From assembly GCF_002554795.1 (NCBI RefSeq), contig NZ_PDEQ01000002.1, forward strand, positions 372,001 to 436,000: DNA of 64,000 nt, in the 5' to 3' direction. Position 1 is the first letter of the stretch, and the number at the start of each line of letters is the position of its first letter. This document shows, in pieces, positions 49,605 to 57,739 of the stretch. Source of the stretch: Longibacter salinarum (lineage in GTDB: Bacteria; Bacteroidota; Rhodothermia; Rhodothermales; Salinibacteraceae). The notes under the pieces are model-generated. The model did no database searches. It had not been told where the DNA came from and saw only the letters and a list, made by a program, of their open reading frames with translations. The position numbers and the translations under genes were made by a program.

Positions 49605-50672
49605 ATGCCGATACAGCGACCAACGTATCAGCGCCCCGACCCCTCGGATGCTCCCAACGGGGAGCGGACTCGCCTGGCGATTACGCTGGGGGACCCCAAT
49701 GGCATCGGCCCGGAGGTGTTGCTTAAATGTCTGCATGACCCGGAACTGACCACAACCATGGCGCCGATCGTGATCGGGTCGCCCCACGTACTGCGTGTAC
49801 ATGCGGACACGCTCGGCTATTCTGATCTCCCGATTCATTCAGTCACTGAGATTCCAGAGGACGTCCCGGAAACCGGCGTTACGGTTCTTGATGTGACCGA
49901 GGGCGAACCGTCGGAGGTGCAGTTTGGTGAGGTTACCGAACAGGGAGGAACCCTTGCGATGAAAGCGGTCGACCGCGCCGTGGACGCCTGCATGAGCGGG
50001 GACGTTGCGGCCATGGTGACCGCGCCGATTTCAAAGGACGCCATTGCTCAGGCTGGATATGACGTGCCGGGGCACACGGAGTTTATCTCGCAAAAAGTCG
50101 GCGGGTACGAACCCACGATGATGATGGTAGCCGGAACGCTTCGCGTCGGTCTGGTTACCGCTCACATTCCGATTTCACAGGTCGCGGAGGGTATCACCCA
50201 GAAAGCCATTCGCACGAAGCTCGACGTGATGGTGGAGTCGCTGGTTCAGGACTTTGCTATTCCCGAACCGCGCGTGGCGGTGCTGGGGCTGAACCCACAT
50301 GCCGGTGACGGCGGCGTCCTGGGCTCGGAGGAACAGGAAATCGTCGAGCCGACCGTGAATGCGGCTCGTGCGGATGGGTTGAACGTCCACGGCCCGCTGG
50401 CGGCAGACGGGTACTTTGCCACGCAGCTCAACCAGGGGTACGATGCCGTGCTGGCGATGTACCACGATCAGGGTCTGGTGCCGTTCAAGGCGCTGGCGTT
50501 CGACCGGGGCGTCAACTACACGGCGGGACTTCCGATTGTGCGGACCTCGCCGGATCACGGCACGGCGTACGGTATCGCCGGGCGCGGTATGGCCCTGCCC
50601 GGCTCCATGCGAAGCGCCATCGAGGAAGCCGTCGCAATTGCTCGCCATCGCGCAGCGAAAATGACGGTTTGA
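49605..50672 (+). CDS. pdxA: 4-hydroxythreonine-4-phosphate dehydrogenase
   Basis: 355 residues from ATG 49605; NAD-dependent step of pyridoxal phosphate synthesis (DXP-independent of the PdxST route). ITLGDPNGIGPEV opens the protein. Three metal-binding histidines are seen in VPGHTEFIS, LNPHAGDGG and YHDQGLVPFK. PIVRTSPDHGTAYGIAG ends the active site. PLP is used by argD, alr and the KamA-like enzyme in this window. A strong terminator follows. Confidence 0.94.
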   Translation: MPIQRPTYQRPDPSDAPNGERTRLAITLGDPNGIGPEVLLKCLHDPELTTTMAPIVIGSPHVLRVHADTLGYSDLPIHSVTEIPEDVPETGVTVLDVTEGEPSEVQFGEVTEQGGTLAMKAVDRAVDACMSGDVAAMVTAPISKDAIAQAGYDVPGHTEFISQKVGGYEPTMMMVAGTLRVGLVTAHIPISQVAEGITQKAIRTKLDVMVESLVQDFAIPEPRVAVLGLNPHAGDGGVLGSEEQEIVEPTVNAARADGLNVHGPLAADGYFATQLNQGYDAVLAMYHDQGLVPFKALAFDRGVNYTAGLPIVRTSPDHGTAYGIAGRGMALPGSMRSAIEEAVAIARHRAAKMTV

Positions 50673-50705
50673 CACGTCAGACATACAACATGTTAGCATC
50701 GACAC

Positions 50706-50738
50706 CGGGAGCTCCTCCATCGGGAGCTCCCGTTTTTA
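50706..50738 (+). terminator. Intrinsic terminator of pdxA
   Basis: CGGGAGCTC (50706-50714) pairs perfectly with GAGCTCCCG (50724-50732) and runs into TTTTTA. It begins 33 bases after the pdxA stop. Confidence 0.92.
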
Positions 50739-50945
50739 TATGGTGGAGCGGAGAGAGTGGACGACGAAATGGTCCTGGCCGCACGGTCTGAACATATGGC
50801 GTGGTCGGTGCTTCTGCGTTACCTTTCTGGGGGAAATAGCGGCGTAAATACATGCAGGTGCTGAAGAAAACGACTCATCCTGCCTTTCTTACCGCCACTC
50901 GGTGGAGCTTCGGTTTCGGTTGTAGATCCTCAGACATGTTTATCA

Positions 50946-51512
50946 ATGTTGACCACCCGGTTGCTGACGCTTTCACGATGGATGACGCTTCTTTTTATAC
51001 TGTTCGCCGTCGCGGGAGTGGGCTGCCGCTCCACGGGACCGCTGACCGTATCTGCCCCGATGCTTGCGGACGTGAACGATGCCATGGCAGGCGAGACCGT
51101 CCGACTCTATAAATCAGGGACCCAGACGTACAGGAAGGTGTCTCAAGTAACCCTTTCGGCCGACTCGATGTACTTCGTCGACGGTCCGCAGTACATGCGC
51201 GGTGGTCATGATCGGCCCATGGAGCAGATCGCCATCGGACGCGTGGACTCCCTGCGGATCAAATATGCCGGAGGCGGAGGCGTTGTCGGAGGACTCGTAG
51301 GGACGGTACCGGGGGCCTTTCTTGCTCTTGACGCCGCGGCGGCCGGGCGGGAATGCGAAACAATTTACTGTGGTATCTCGACCGCGATGGGGCAGGCGAT
51401 CGGCATTGGACTCGCCGTCATCGGGCTCGGCGTCGGCGCGATCATTGGCAATGCCGTGGACGACGACGTGCAGACGGTGTACAGGTGGCCGGTCGAGGAC
51501 TATCTGGAATAG
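50946..51512 (+). CDS. Hypothetical lipoprotein with glycine-rich hydrophobic segments
   Basis: 188 residues. The signal LLFILFAVAGVGC predicts lipidation at Cys27; ATG 50982 is an alternative start. A beta-type region (QVTLSADSMYFVDG, RVDSLRIKYAGG) is followed by two Gly/Ala/Val-rich hydrophobic stretches (about 115-135 and 145-170) that resemble glycine-zipper segments and could insert in a membrane. No known function. It stands alone between pdxA and the methyltransferase. Confidence 0.65.
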   Translation: MLTTRLLTLSRWMTLLFILFAVAGVGCRSTGPLTVSAPMLADVNDAMAGETVRLYKSGTQTYRKVSQVTLSADSMYFVDGPQYMRGGHDRPMEQIAIGRVDSLRIKYAGGGGVVGGLVGTVPGAFLALDAAAAGRECETIYCGISTAMGQAIGIGLAVIGLGVGAIIGNAVDDDVQTVYRWPVEDYLE

Positions 51513-51586
51513 GCGGAGTCGGGCACCCCGTCCACTGCCGCCCGATTCGCACGTGATCATGTACATCGAACGACTGGCGCTGGATC

Positions 51587-52342
51587 GTGGCTAACCCGTA
51601 CGACGCACTTGCTGAGGTATACGACGCAGCCATGGCACACGTCGACTATGATAGATGGGCGCGCTACGTTCATCAATGCCTGCAGGTACACGGGGACGAG
51701 GTGATCTCCGTGCTCGAGCTGGGAGGTGGGACCGGCTCGCTAGCACGACGACTTCAGCCGCTCGGCAACTACGAGTACGTTCTTACGGACGGGGCAGCGG
51801 CCATGGTCGAGCAGGCACGGGCAAAGCTGGACGCAGCGAACATGCCGGCGACGTGTGCGACGGCGGGGTTTACGACTGTTACGCTCGCTGGACTGGAGCG
51901 GCGAGAACCGTTTGATGCTGTCGTACTTGTCTACGATGGCCTGAACTACCTCACGGAAACGGAGGAGGTTCGAGCCTGTCTTGAGCGTGTGAAAGGCCTT
52001 CTCCGCGAGGGAGGCATTGCAGTGATCGACCATGCGACGCCGGCGAACTCCGAGGACCACGAGCGGGAGTTCTTCGATCGAGGTACCGTGCACGGAATGA
52101 CCTACTCGCGCCACTCCGAATACGACGCAGACACAGGGCTTCACCGGACGACATTCGACGTCGTTAAGCAAGGCCGCCACTTTCACGAGGAGCACGTTCA
52201 GCGGACCTACGCGCCGCATACGATCGCGGATCTGATTTCAGGCAGTGATCTCAAGGTAGAAGCCGCCTACGACGCATTCAGCTTCGACTCGGCTCATGAT
52301 CGCAGTCACCGGGTCCATTGGGTATTGCGAAAGGGGACGTGA
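51587..52342 (+). CDS. Class I SAM-dependent methyltransferase
   Basis: 251 residues from a GTG start; homology begins at NPYDALAEVYDAAMAHVDY, so the internal ATG at codon 15 is less likely. Motif I VLELGGGTGSLARRL (about 44-58) binds S-adenosylmethionine; VLTDGAAAMVEQARAKL and FDAVVLVYDGLNYL are the next conserved blocks. The substrate is unknown. No obvious partner nearby. Confidence 0.82.
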   Translation: MANPYDALAEVYDAAMAHVDYDRWARYVHQCLQVHGDEVISVLELGGGTGSLARRLQPLGNYEYVLTDGAAAMVEQARAKLDAANMPATCATAGFTTVTLAGLERREPFDAVVLVYDGLNYLTETEEVRACLERVKGLLREGGIAVIDHATPANSEDHEREFFDRGTVHGMTYSRHSEYDADTGLHRTTFDVVKQGRHFHEEHVQRTYAPHTIADLISGSDLKVEAAYDAFSFDSAHDRSHRVHWVLRKGT

Positions 52343-52542
52343 CACGCGCATCCGGACGCGAGCCGACGGTCTGGTCGACACCGTCGAATGAGACGATCCA
52401 GATTCGAATTGAGCTTTCGTGTGTCAGGCTTGATCGTGGAACGGAAAATCCCGACCTTGGTGGCGCTGATCCAATGCCGCTACGTTAGCGCCTCCTCGAA
52501 GCAGTTCGTTTTTTCCTGCCGTCCGGCTCCCCACCCCGTTCG

Positions 52543-53226
52543 ATGATTAGTTTTAATAATGTCTCCGTGTCGTTCGATCTTCCGAACGGAGAGTCCCGAA
52601 CCGTCGTCGAGAATGTGTCGATGGATCTCGATCGGTCCGACATGGCGTACCTGATTGGGCCCACCGGCAGCGGCAAGAGCACCCTTCTCCGCCTGCTGTA
52701 CATGGACCGGTTCCCTGACGAGGGCGTCGCGCAGATTGGCGATTATCGGTCGGATTTGATCGATCGCAGCGAAATCCCGTATCTGCGTCGCTCGATCGGC
52801 GTCGTATTTCAGGACTTCCAACTCCTCCCGGATCGAAGCGCCTACGATAACGTCGCGTTCGCGCTCTATGCGACCGGGAAGAAACGATCCGAAGTGAAGT
52901 CGCGCACGATGAAGGCTCTAACACGTGTCGGCCTGAATCACAAGCGCAGCAACTTTCCCCACGAGCTTTCTGGTGGAGAACAGCAAAGAGTCGTCATCGC
53001 ACGGGCCATTGCAAACGATCCGTGGGTTCTGCTGGCGGATGAGCCAACCGGGAATCTCGATCCGGTGGTTGCCGACGAAATCCAGGAACTGCTCGTTAGC
53101 CTTCATCGGCAAGGGATGACGCTGATGATGGCAACCCACGATTATCGCCTCGTGAAGAAATATCCGGCGCGAACGTTTGCCTTGATGAATCGGCAACTCA
53201 TCGAGATCGATCCGGAGTCGCTGTAG
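52543..53226 (+). CDS. ftsE: Cell division ATPase FtsE
   Basis: 227 residues. Walker [10 protein letters not shown] (about 39-47), Q loop VVFQDFQLL, signature [14 protein letters not shown], Walker [14 protein letters not shown] and switch His in ATHDY. Length and the [20 protein letters not shown] segment are characteristic of FtsE. It drives FtsX, whose gene is about 49 kb away at 2383, so the pair is not an operon here. The next gene encodes an unrelated membrane protein. Confidence 0.88.
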   Translation: MISFNNVSVSFDLPNGESRTVVENVSMDLDRSDMAYLIGPTGSGKSTLLRLLYMDRFPDEGVAQIGDYRSDLIDRSEIPYLRRSIGVVFQDFQLLPDRSAYDNVAFALYATGKKRSEVKSRTMKALTRVGLNHKRSNFPHELSGGEQQRVVIARAIANDPWVLLADEPTGNLDPVVADEIQELLVSLHRQGMTLMMATHDYRLVKKYPARTFALMNRQLIEIDPESL

Positions 53227-53381
53227 CATCGTACTGCATTTCCAATCGGTCGATGTTCGTGGCACCGGACCGGTATGATCCTGCGTCTTAACGCGAGCAT
53301 GCGTCATGCAGGTGTTGCTTCGTTGCCTAACAGAAGCCGTATGTGCGCCCGACGTCATTTACAAGACGGTAGCGGTAGACG

Positions 53382-54416
53382 ATGATGAATCGAATCCTGG
53401 ATCCGGCCGTGCGGCTGTACGACTGGATGGATCAGCGCTGGGAGGGCGCGCGGACTCGTCGGAGTGTGGGGAATGTTCTTTTGCTCAGCTTTTTTGTCTC
53501 GCTGATCGTGATCGAGCTGAGCCGGCAGGGGCTTGTCCCTGGCGTAATGGGGACGCGGATTCCCACAAATCATTTCTACGCGATTGATGTCGCGTTCACG
53601 CTCTTCCTCGTCGTCGAGGTGGTGGGGCTTGTGTTCGGACTTGCGACCAGCGTCGCGGACGCGCTCGGCAAACAGTTTGAGATCTTCTCGCTGATCTTGC
53701 TGCGGCAGTCGTTCAAAGAGCTCGTTCATTTCTCTGAGCCGATCCAGTGGGGGCTCGACTCCACTACCGGGTTCCTGGGCCTGCCTGAGGCGGTCCTTTA
53801 CGTGGTTGTCGATGCGACCGGAGCGCTGCTCATCTTTGCGATCATCTCGGTCTATTACCGGATGCAGCAGCACCGTCCGATCACAGACACCGAGGCGGAG
53901 CAGGCTCGCTTCGTGGCGGCGAAGAAGCTGCTCTCCGTCACCCTTCTCGCGATCCTTGGGGGACTTGTCGTGGTGACTGCGGTCGACTTCGTGATCCACG
54001 GACGCGCTCTGGCGTTCTTCGACACGTTCTATACGATCCTCATCTTCAGTGACGTGTTGATCGTGTTGATCTCGCTGCGCTACAGCGCAACGTACCACGT
54101 GGTCTTCCGGAATTCGGCCTTTGCCGCCGCTACCGTCATGATTCGGCTTGCTCTAGCCGGGCCGCGCGTTGTAGATGCCGCGCTGGGAATTATCGCTGCA
54201 GGCTTTGCTGTTGGGCTCACGGCAGCGTACAACCGAGTTGCACCCGCACTCGAGCAATCTCGCAAGCGGAATGTGGCCCGAAAAGGGCTCGGCGAAGAGA
54301 CGGGGGCGCCACCGCCTCCGGGAGAGCTGGAGCACGAAGCTACGTCCGGTACGAAAGATGACATAACCGAGCCCGATCTGCAGGGCCATGGCGGCGAGGA
54401 GTCGCTCGATTCATGA
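53382..54416 (+). CDS. Polytopic membrane protein of unknown function
   Basis: 344 residues with about six or seven hydrophobic segments (about 29-48, 66-88, 140-162, 185-205, 212-235, 245-285). Between the second and third lies SVADALGKQFEIFSLILLRQSFKELVHF, a charged, possibly re-entrant stretch. The C-terminal ~70 residues are a hydrophilic acidic tail with proline runs. I do not recognise the family. The two adjacent ATG codons at the start make the exact first residue uncertain. Confidence 0.7.
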   Translation: MMNRILDPAVRLYDWMDQRWEGARTRRSVGNVLLLSFFVSLIVIELSRQGLVPGVMGTRIPTNHFYAIDVAFTLFLVVEVVGLVFGLATSVADALGKQFEIFSLILLRQSFKELVHFSEPIQWGLDSTTGFLGLPEAVLYVVVDATGALLIFAIISVYYRMQQHRPITDTEAEQARFVAAKKLLSVTLLAILGGLVVVTAVDFVIHGRALAFFDTFYTILIFSDVLIVLISLRYSATYHVVFRNSAFAAATVMIRLALAGPRVVDAALGIIAAGFAVGLTAAYNRVAPALEQSRKRNVARKGLGEETGAPPPPGELEHEATSGTKDDITEPDLQGHGGEESLDS

Positions 54417-54556
54417 TCGCCGCGACCCGTGCGAGGTCACCGGGATTCCCCGACGGGCTGTTGATTGATCTAGCCGGGTTCTGCCCCGGCAAGGCTGGGC
54501 CACCGCAAATGACTCGGTGTGACGCGACGCTTGCACCAACCCTCTCCGTTTCCTAC

Positions 54557-54572
54557 ATTACAAAGATGTAAT
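54557..54572. promoter_or_regulatory. Operator-like inverted repeat
   Basis: ATTACA-AAGA-TGTAAT, a perfect 6-4-6 inverted repeat. It resembles TACA/TGTA operators of BlaI/CopY-type repressors but with four spacer bases instead of two. It lies about 440 bases before the symporter start. Confidence 0.4.
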
Positions 54573-54842
54573 CGGCGAGCGCTCTCACGCCCGCCTTATC
54601 AACGAACGTCTTGTTATGAGTCTACTGGCGGTTCTTTGTCGACACATGTTTGTGGGCGAGGTCTTCCCCGATCGTTCCACGATTCGAGCCGTCTATAATA
54701 ATACTGAATCCAAATGACGTTGTCCGGATGCTGTGTCTCGGCCGCAGGGGATGGTTCGGTCGAGAAAGGGTAAAAAGGCGTCGCTGGGAACGATCCATGC
54801 TTGTTTCTGCGGTTTGAATCACCCGGGCGAACGAAGCAGACC

Positions 54843-54871
54843 CCGACATTAGAATTTGGATTTGGTATAAC
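54843..54871 (+). promoter_or_regulatory. Candidate sigma-70-like promoter of the symporter gene
   Basis: CCGACA (54843-54848), 17 bases, TATAAC (54866-54871). The spacer is AT-rich. The transcript would have a leader of about 135 bases. Confidence 0.4.
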
Positions 54872-55012
54872 ACGTTCTCTTTCTGCCCTCGACGCATCTG
54901 AATTCGTCAGATCGTCCTGTGACCCGATGTGAGTTTTTGCGCGCGGTTGTCGATGTCGCCGACACGGGTCGCACGCACCATCACCCAAGGTATTCTCGCC
55001 ACGTCAACCTTT

Positions 55013-56833
55013 ATGCTTGAGTCACTCGAAATGGTCATCGGCGTCCTGGAACAGTATGTTTGGAATGAAGGGATCCCGACTGGCACCGGCAACGACATTC
55101 CGTGGGTTGTCATTCTTCTTCTCGGCGCCGGCCTCTACCTCACGTTCCGTCTTGGCTTTATCCAGTTTCGCCGCCTCTGGCACGGTTTCGCAGTTACGTC
55201 CGGTAAGTACGACGATCCCGACGAACCGGGCGATGTCCCGCACTTCCAGGCGCTGACGACGGCGCTATCGGCAACGGTCGGCATCGGAAATATCGCGGGT
55301 GTTGCGCTTGCGATTCACTGGGGTGGTCCGGGTGCGCTGTTCTGGATGTGGATCACCGCTCTCCTCGGAATGGCGACGAAATACAGTGAGGTGACCCTCG
55401 CCCAGTACTTCCGAGACGTCAACATCGGTGGCGAAGGCGAAACGAAGAGCTGGCTCGGGACGGTGTCTGGCGGGCCAATGTATTACATCGAAAAGGGACT
55501 CGGCTCCAACTGGACGTGGATGGCGATTTTCTTCGCTGTCATGCTGATGATTACGTCGTTCCTGACCGGTAATGCCGCTCAGGCGAACACTGTGACGGAC
55601 ACGATGATGGAGTACAGCGACTGGTTCGCTATGGACCCGGTGTCGTTCAAGTACGTCGTCGGTGCCATTGTCGCTGCGATCGTTGCCGTCGTCATCATCG
55701 GTGGCGTAACGCGAATTGGCCGCGTGACGAGTATTGTTGCACCGGTTATGGCCGGTATCTACGTGCTGGGCGGCCTCGTCATTCTCGCCCTCAACGCATC
55801 CGATGTCCCAGCGGCGTTCGGTGCCATCTTCACCGAGGCCTTTAACCCGAGCTCCGGTGTCGCCGGAACGGGAGCCGGCGTCTTCCTTCTGACGATGATG
55901 TACGGCGTTCGGCGCGGTCTCTTCTCGAACGAGGCTGGACAGGGATCGGCCCCCATTGCTCACTCGGCCGCAAAAACCGACGAGCCGGTGAGTGAAGGTG
56001 TGGTTGCGCTCCTCGAACCGTTCATCGATACGATTATCGTTTGCTCGATCACGGGTCTCGTCATCATCGTGACGGGTGTGTGGGACGATGCCGTTCCGAC
56101 GCGCATGGACCTCAACGCCGGCGCAATCAGCTACCGCGTTCAGGGAGAAAGTGGCGTGATGGCGGGAGGAGAACCGCCTGCCGAAGTTCCTGTCGTAAAT
56201 GGTACGCCACAGGTCCCGATGGGCACCTCGCAGCTCGCCTGGAATGAGGCGATCGTGGCGCGCTTCTACGTCTCCTGCGCCAACGACTGCGAAACCACGG
56301 ACGACTTCGGCGAGGCCTTCGATGGAACGATCTATCCGGAACGGGAGGTGGCGGTGTCGAGGGATGGAACCGAGTACACGGCGCTCTACGGCCCGGGGGT
56401 CGAAACCGGCGCTCCGCTCACGCAGCTTGCGTTTCAGCGCGGTCTCTCGCCGCTCGGCGACTGGGGCGGTGGCATCGTTGTACTCAGCGTACTCCTGTTC
56501 GCGATCTCGACGTCGATCTCGTGGAGCTACTACGGCGACCGCTGCGCTAACTACCTCTTCGGTCCGAAAGCCATTATTCCGTACAAGGTGGTCTTTGTCG
56601 GAATGAACTTCGTCGGCGCCATTGCTCCGCTGGCGACGGTCTGGACGATTGGCGACATCGCGCTCGGCCTCGTGGTCGTGCCGAACTTGATCGCCCTCGT
56701 GGTGCTCTCCGGCAAGCTCAAGAACATCACGGACAGCTACTTCGATCGAGAAGCCTGGCTCTCAAACGTGGAACCGGCTCGCCGCGCGAAAGAAGCGCGC
56801 AAGGCAGCAAAACAGGGTAAGTCCGACCAGTAA
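55013..56833 (+). CDS. Sodium:alanine symporter (AGCS family) with an internal extracytoplasmic insert
   Basis: 606 residues from ATG 55013 (starts at 54929 and 54953 are possible). AGCS features are clear: ALTTALSATVGIGNIAGVALAI, GPGALFWMWITALLGMATKYSE, MMYGVRRGLFSNEAGQGSAPIAHSAA. It imports alanine or glycine with Na+. Typical members have 450-500 residues. Here an extra ~110 residues lie after the GLVIIVTGVW helix (DDAVPTRMDLNAGAI to PLTQLAFQRGL), with a cysteine pair in SCANDCET. These would face outside the membrane. Confidence 0.9.
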   Translation: MLESLEMVIGVLEQYVWNEGIPTGTGNDIPWVVILLLGAGLYLTFRLGFIQFRRLWHGFAVTSGKYDDPDEPGDVPHFQALTTALSATVGIGNIAGVALAIHWGGPGALFWMWITALLGMATKYSEVTLAQYFRDVNIGGEGETKSWLGTVSGGPMYYIEKGLGSNWTWMAIFFAVMLMITSFLTGNAAQANTVTDTMMEYSDWFAMDPVSFKYVVGAIVAAIVAVVIIGGVTRIGRVTSIVAPVMAGIYVLGGLVILALNASDVPAAFGAIFTEAFNPSSGVAGTGAGVFLLTMMYGVRRGLFSNEAGQGSAPIAHSAAKTDEPVSEGVVALLEPFIDTIIVCSITGLVIIVTGVWDDAVPTRMDLNAGAISYRVQGESGVMAGGEPPAEVPVVNGTPQVPMGTSQLAWNEAIVARFYVSCANDCETTDDFGEAFDGTIYPEREVAVSRDGTEYTALYGPGVETGAPLTQLAFQRGLSPLGDWGGGIVVLSVLLFAISTSISWSYYGDRCANYLFGPKAIIPYKVVFVGMNFVGAIAPLATVWTIGDIALGLVVVPNLIALVVLSGKLKNITDSYFDREAWLSNVEPARRAKEARKAAKQGKSDQ

Positions 56834-56856
56834 CGTTCTCGCTTCGTCGGCTGCGC

Positions 56857-56902
56857 TCCGCCCGGTCGCCGTTTTCTCATAGAAACGGAGTCACCGGGCG
56901 GA
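56857..56902 (+). terminator. Long hairpin between the symporter gene and upp
   Basis: TCCGCCCGGT (56857-56866) pairs with ACCGGGCGGA (56893-56902), and CCGTTT (56869-56874) with AAACGG (56883-56888). No T run follows, so it may be a Rho-type or structural terminator, or a leader element of upp 47 bases downstream. Confidence 0.5.
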
Positions 56903-56949
56903 CGCGGATTCTGTTCGTTCCTACGTTTTCGTTATCAAACAGGCGCACT

Positions 56950-57579
56950 ATGTCTTCGCTCACCGTCGTCGACCATCCGCTTCTCAAACGCGATCTGACC
57001 ATCCTGCGCAGTCGCGAGACGCCGCACGGGGCCTTTCGCAAGACGGTCTCCGATGCCGCGGCTATTCTCGCGTACGAAGCGATGCAAGAGGTTGATCTGA
57101 AGGACAAGACCATCGAGACGCCGCTGGAGTCGACTACCGGATACGAAATTGCCGACGAGGTTATCGTCGTGCCGATCATGCGGGCGGGTCTCGGGATGGT
57201 CGACGGATTTGTGCGCTTCATCCCGGAGGCCCGCGTCGGTCACCTGGGCATGCAGCGGGACGAAGAGACGTACGACCCGGTGGATTACTACAGCAACATT
57301 CCCGACACAATCAGTGAGGCTCGCGTGTTTGTCGTCGACCCGATGCTCGCCACGGGCGGCAGCGCCTCTTTTGCCATCGAGCATTTGAAGCAACGCGGAG
57401 CCGAGCGGATTCACTTCGCCTGTCTCGTCGCTGCACCAGAAGGAATCGAGCGTCTTCAGAGCGATCATTCCGATGTGCCGATCGTCACGGCGACGGTCGA
57501 CCGGGAGCTCGATGACAACGCGTTCATCCGCCCGGGACTCGGTGATGCCGGGGACCGTATCTTCGGAACGACCGGGTAG
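56950..57579 (+). CDS. upp: Uracil phosphoribosyltransferase
   Basis: 209 residues; salvages uracil to UMP with PRPP. The PRPP loop is VFVVDPMLATGGSASFAI (about 125-142). VVPIMRAGLGMVDGF and the C-terminal uracil-binding segment LGDAGDRIFGT match Upp rather than other phosphoribosyltransferases. It complements the de novo pathway represented here by pyrC. Confidence 0.96.
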   Translation: MSSLTVVDHPLLKRDLTILRSRETPHGAFRKTVSDAAAILAYEAMQEVDLKDKTIETPLESTTGYEIADEVIVVPIMRAGLGMVDGFVRFIPEARVGHLGMQRDEETYDPVDYYSNIPDTISEARVFVVDPMLATGGSASFAIEHLKQRGAERIHFACLVAAPEGIERLQSDHSDVPIVTATVDRELDDNAFIRPGLGDAGDRIFGTTG

Positions 57580-57739
57580 GCCGACTCCCGTTGCGGAGTA
57601 GAGTCGACGGTCTGCGCCCGCACCGACGCATCTCATTTCACGCCCTCCGTCGGCGGTGTAGCGAGCCTGAATTCGCGCAGATCTCGTGGCTGGATGTCGT
57701 CGCCACGCCTCACTAGCCCCTCCCACACTTGTCTGCACC

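Larger units (their letters stand above)
54417..55012. other. Intergenic region upstream of the alanine symporter gene
   Basis: 596 bp. It contains the inverted repeat at 54557-54572, a candidate promoter at 54843-54871, and a 33-codon frame (54616-54717) that I do not consider a gene. No terminator was found after the preceding membrane-protein gene. Confidence 0.45.

Noticed and set aside
54616-54717. A 33-codon frame (MSLLAVLCRHMF...) upstream of the symporter gene, considered as a second leader peptide
   Set aside because: It has no run of a single amino acid codon and no terminator hairpin follows it, unlike the arginine leader.
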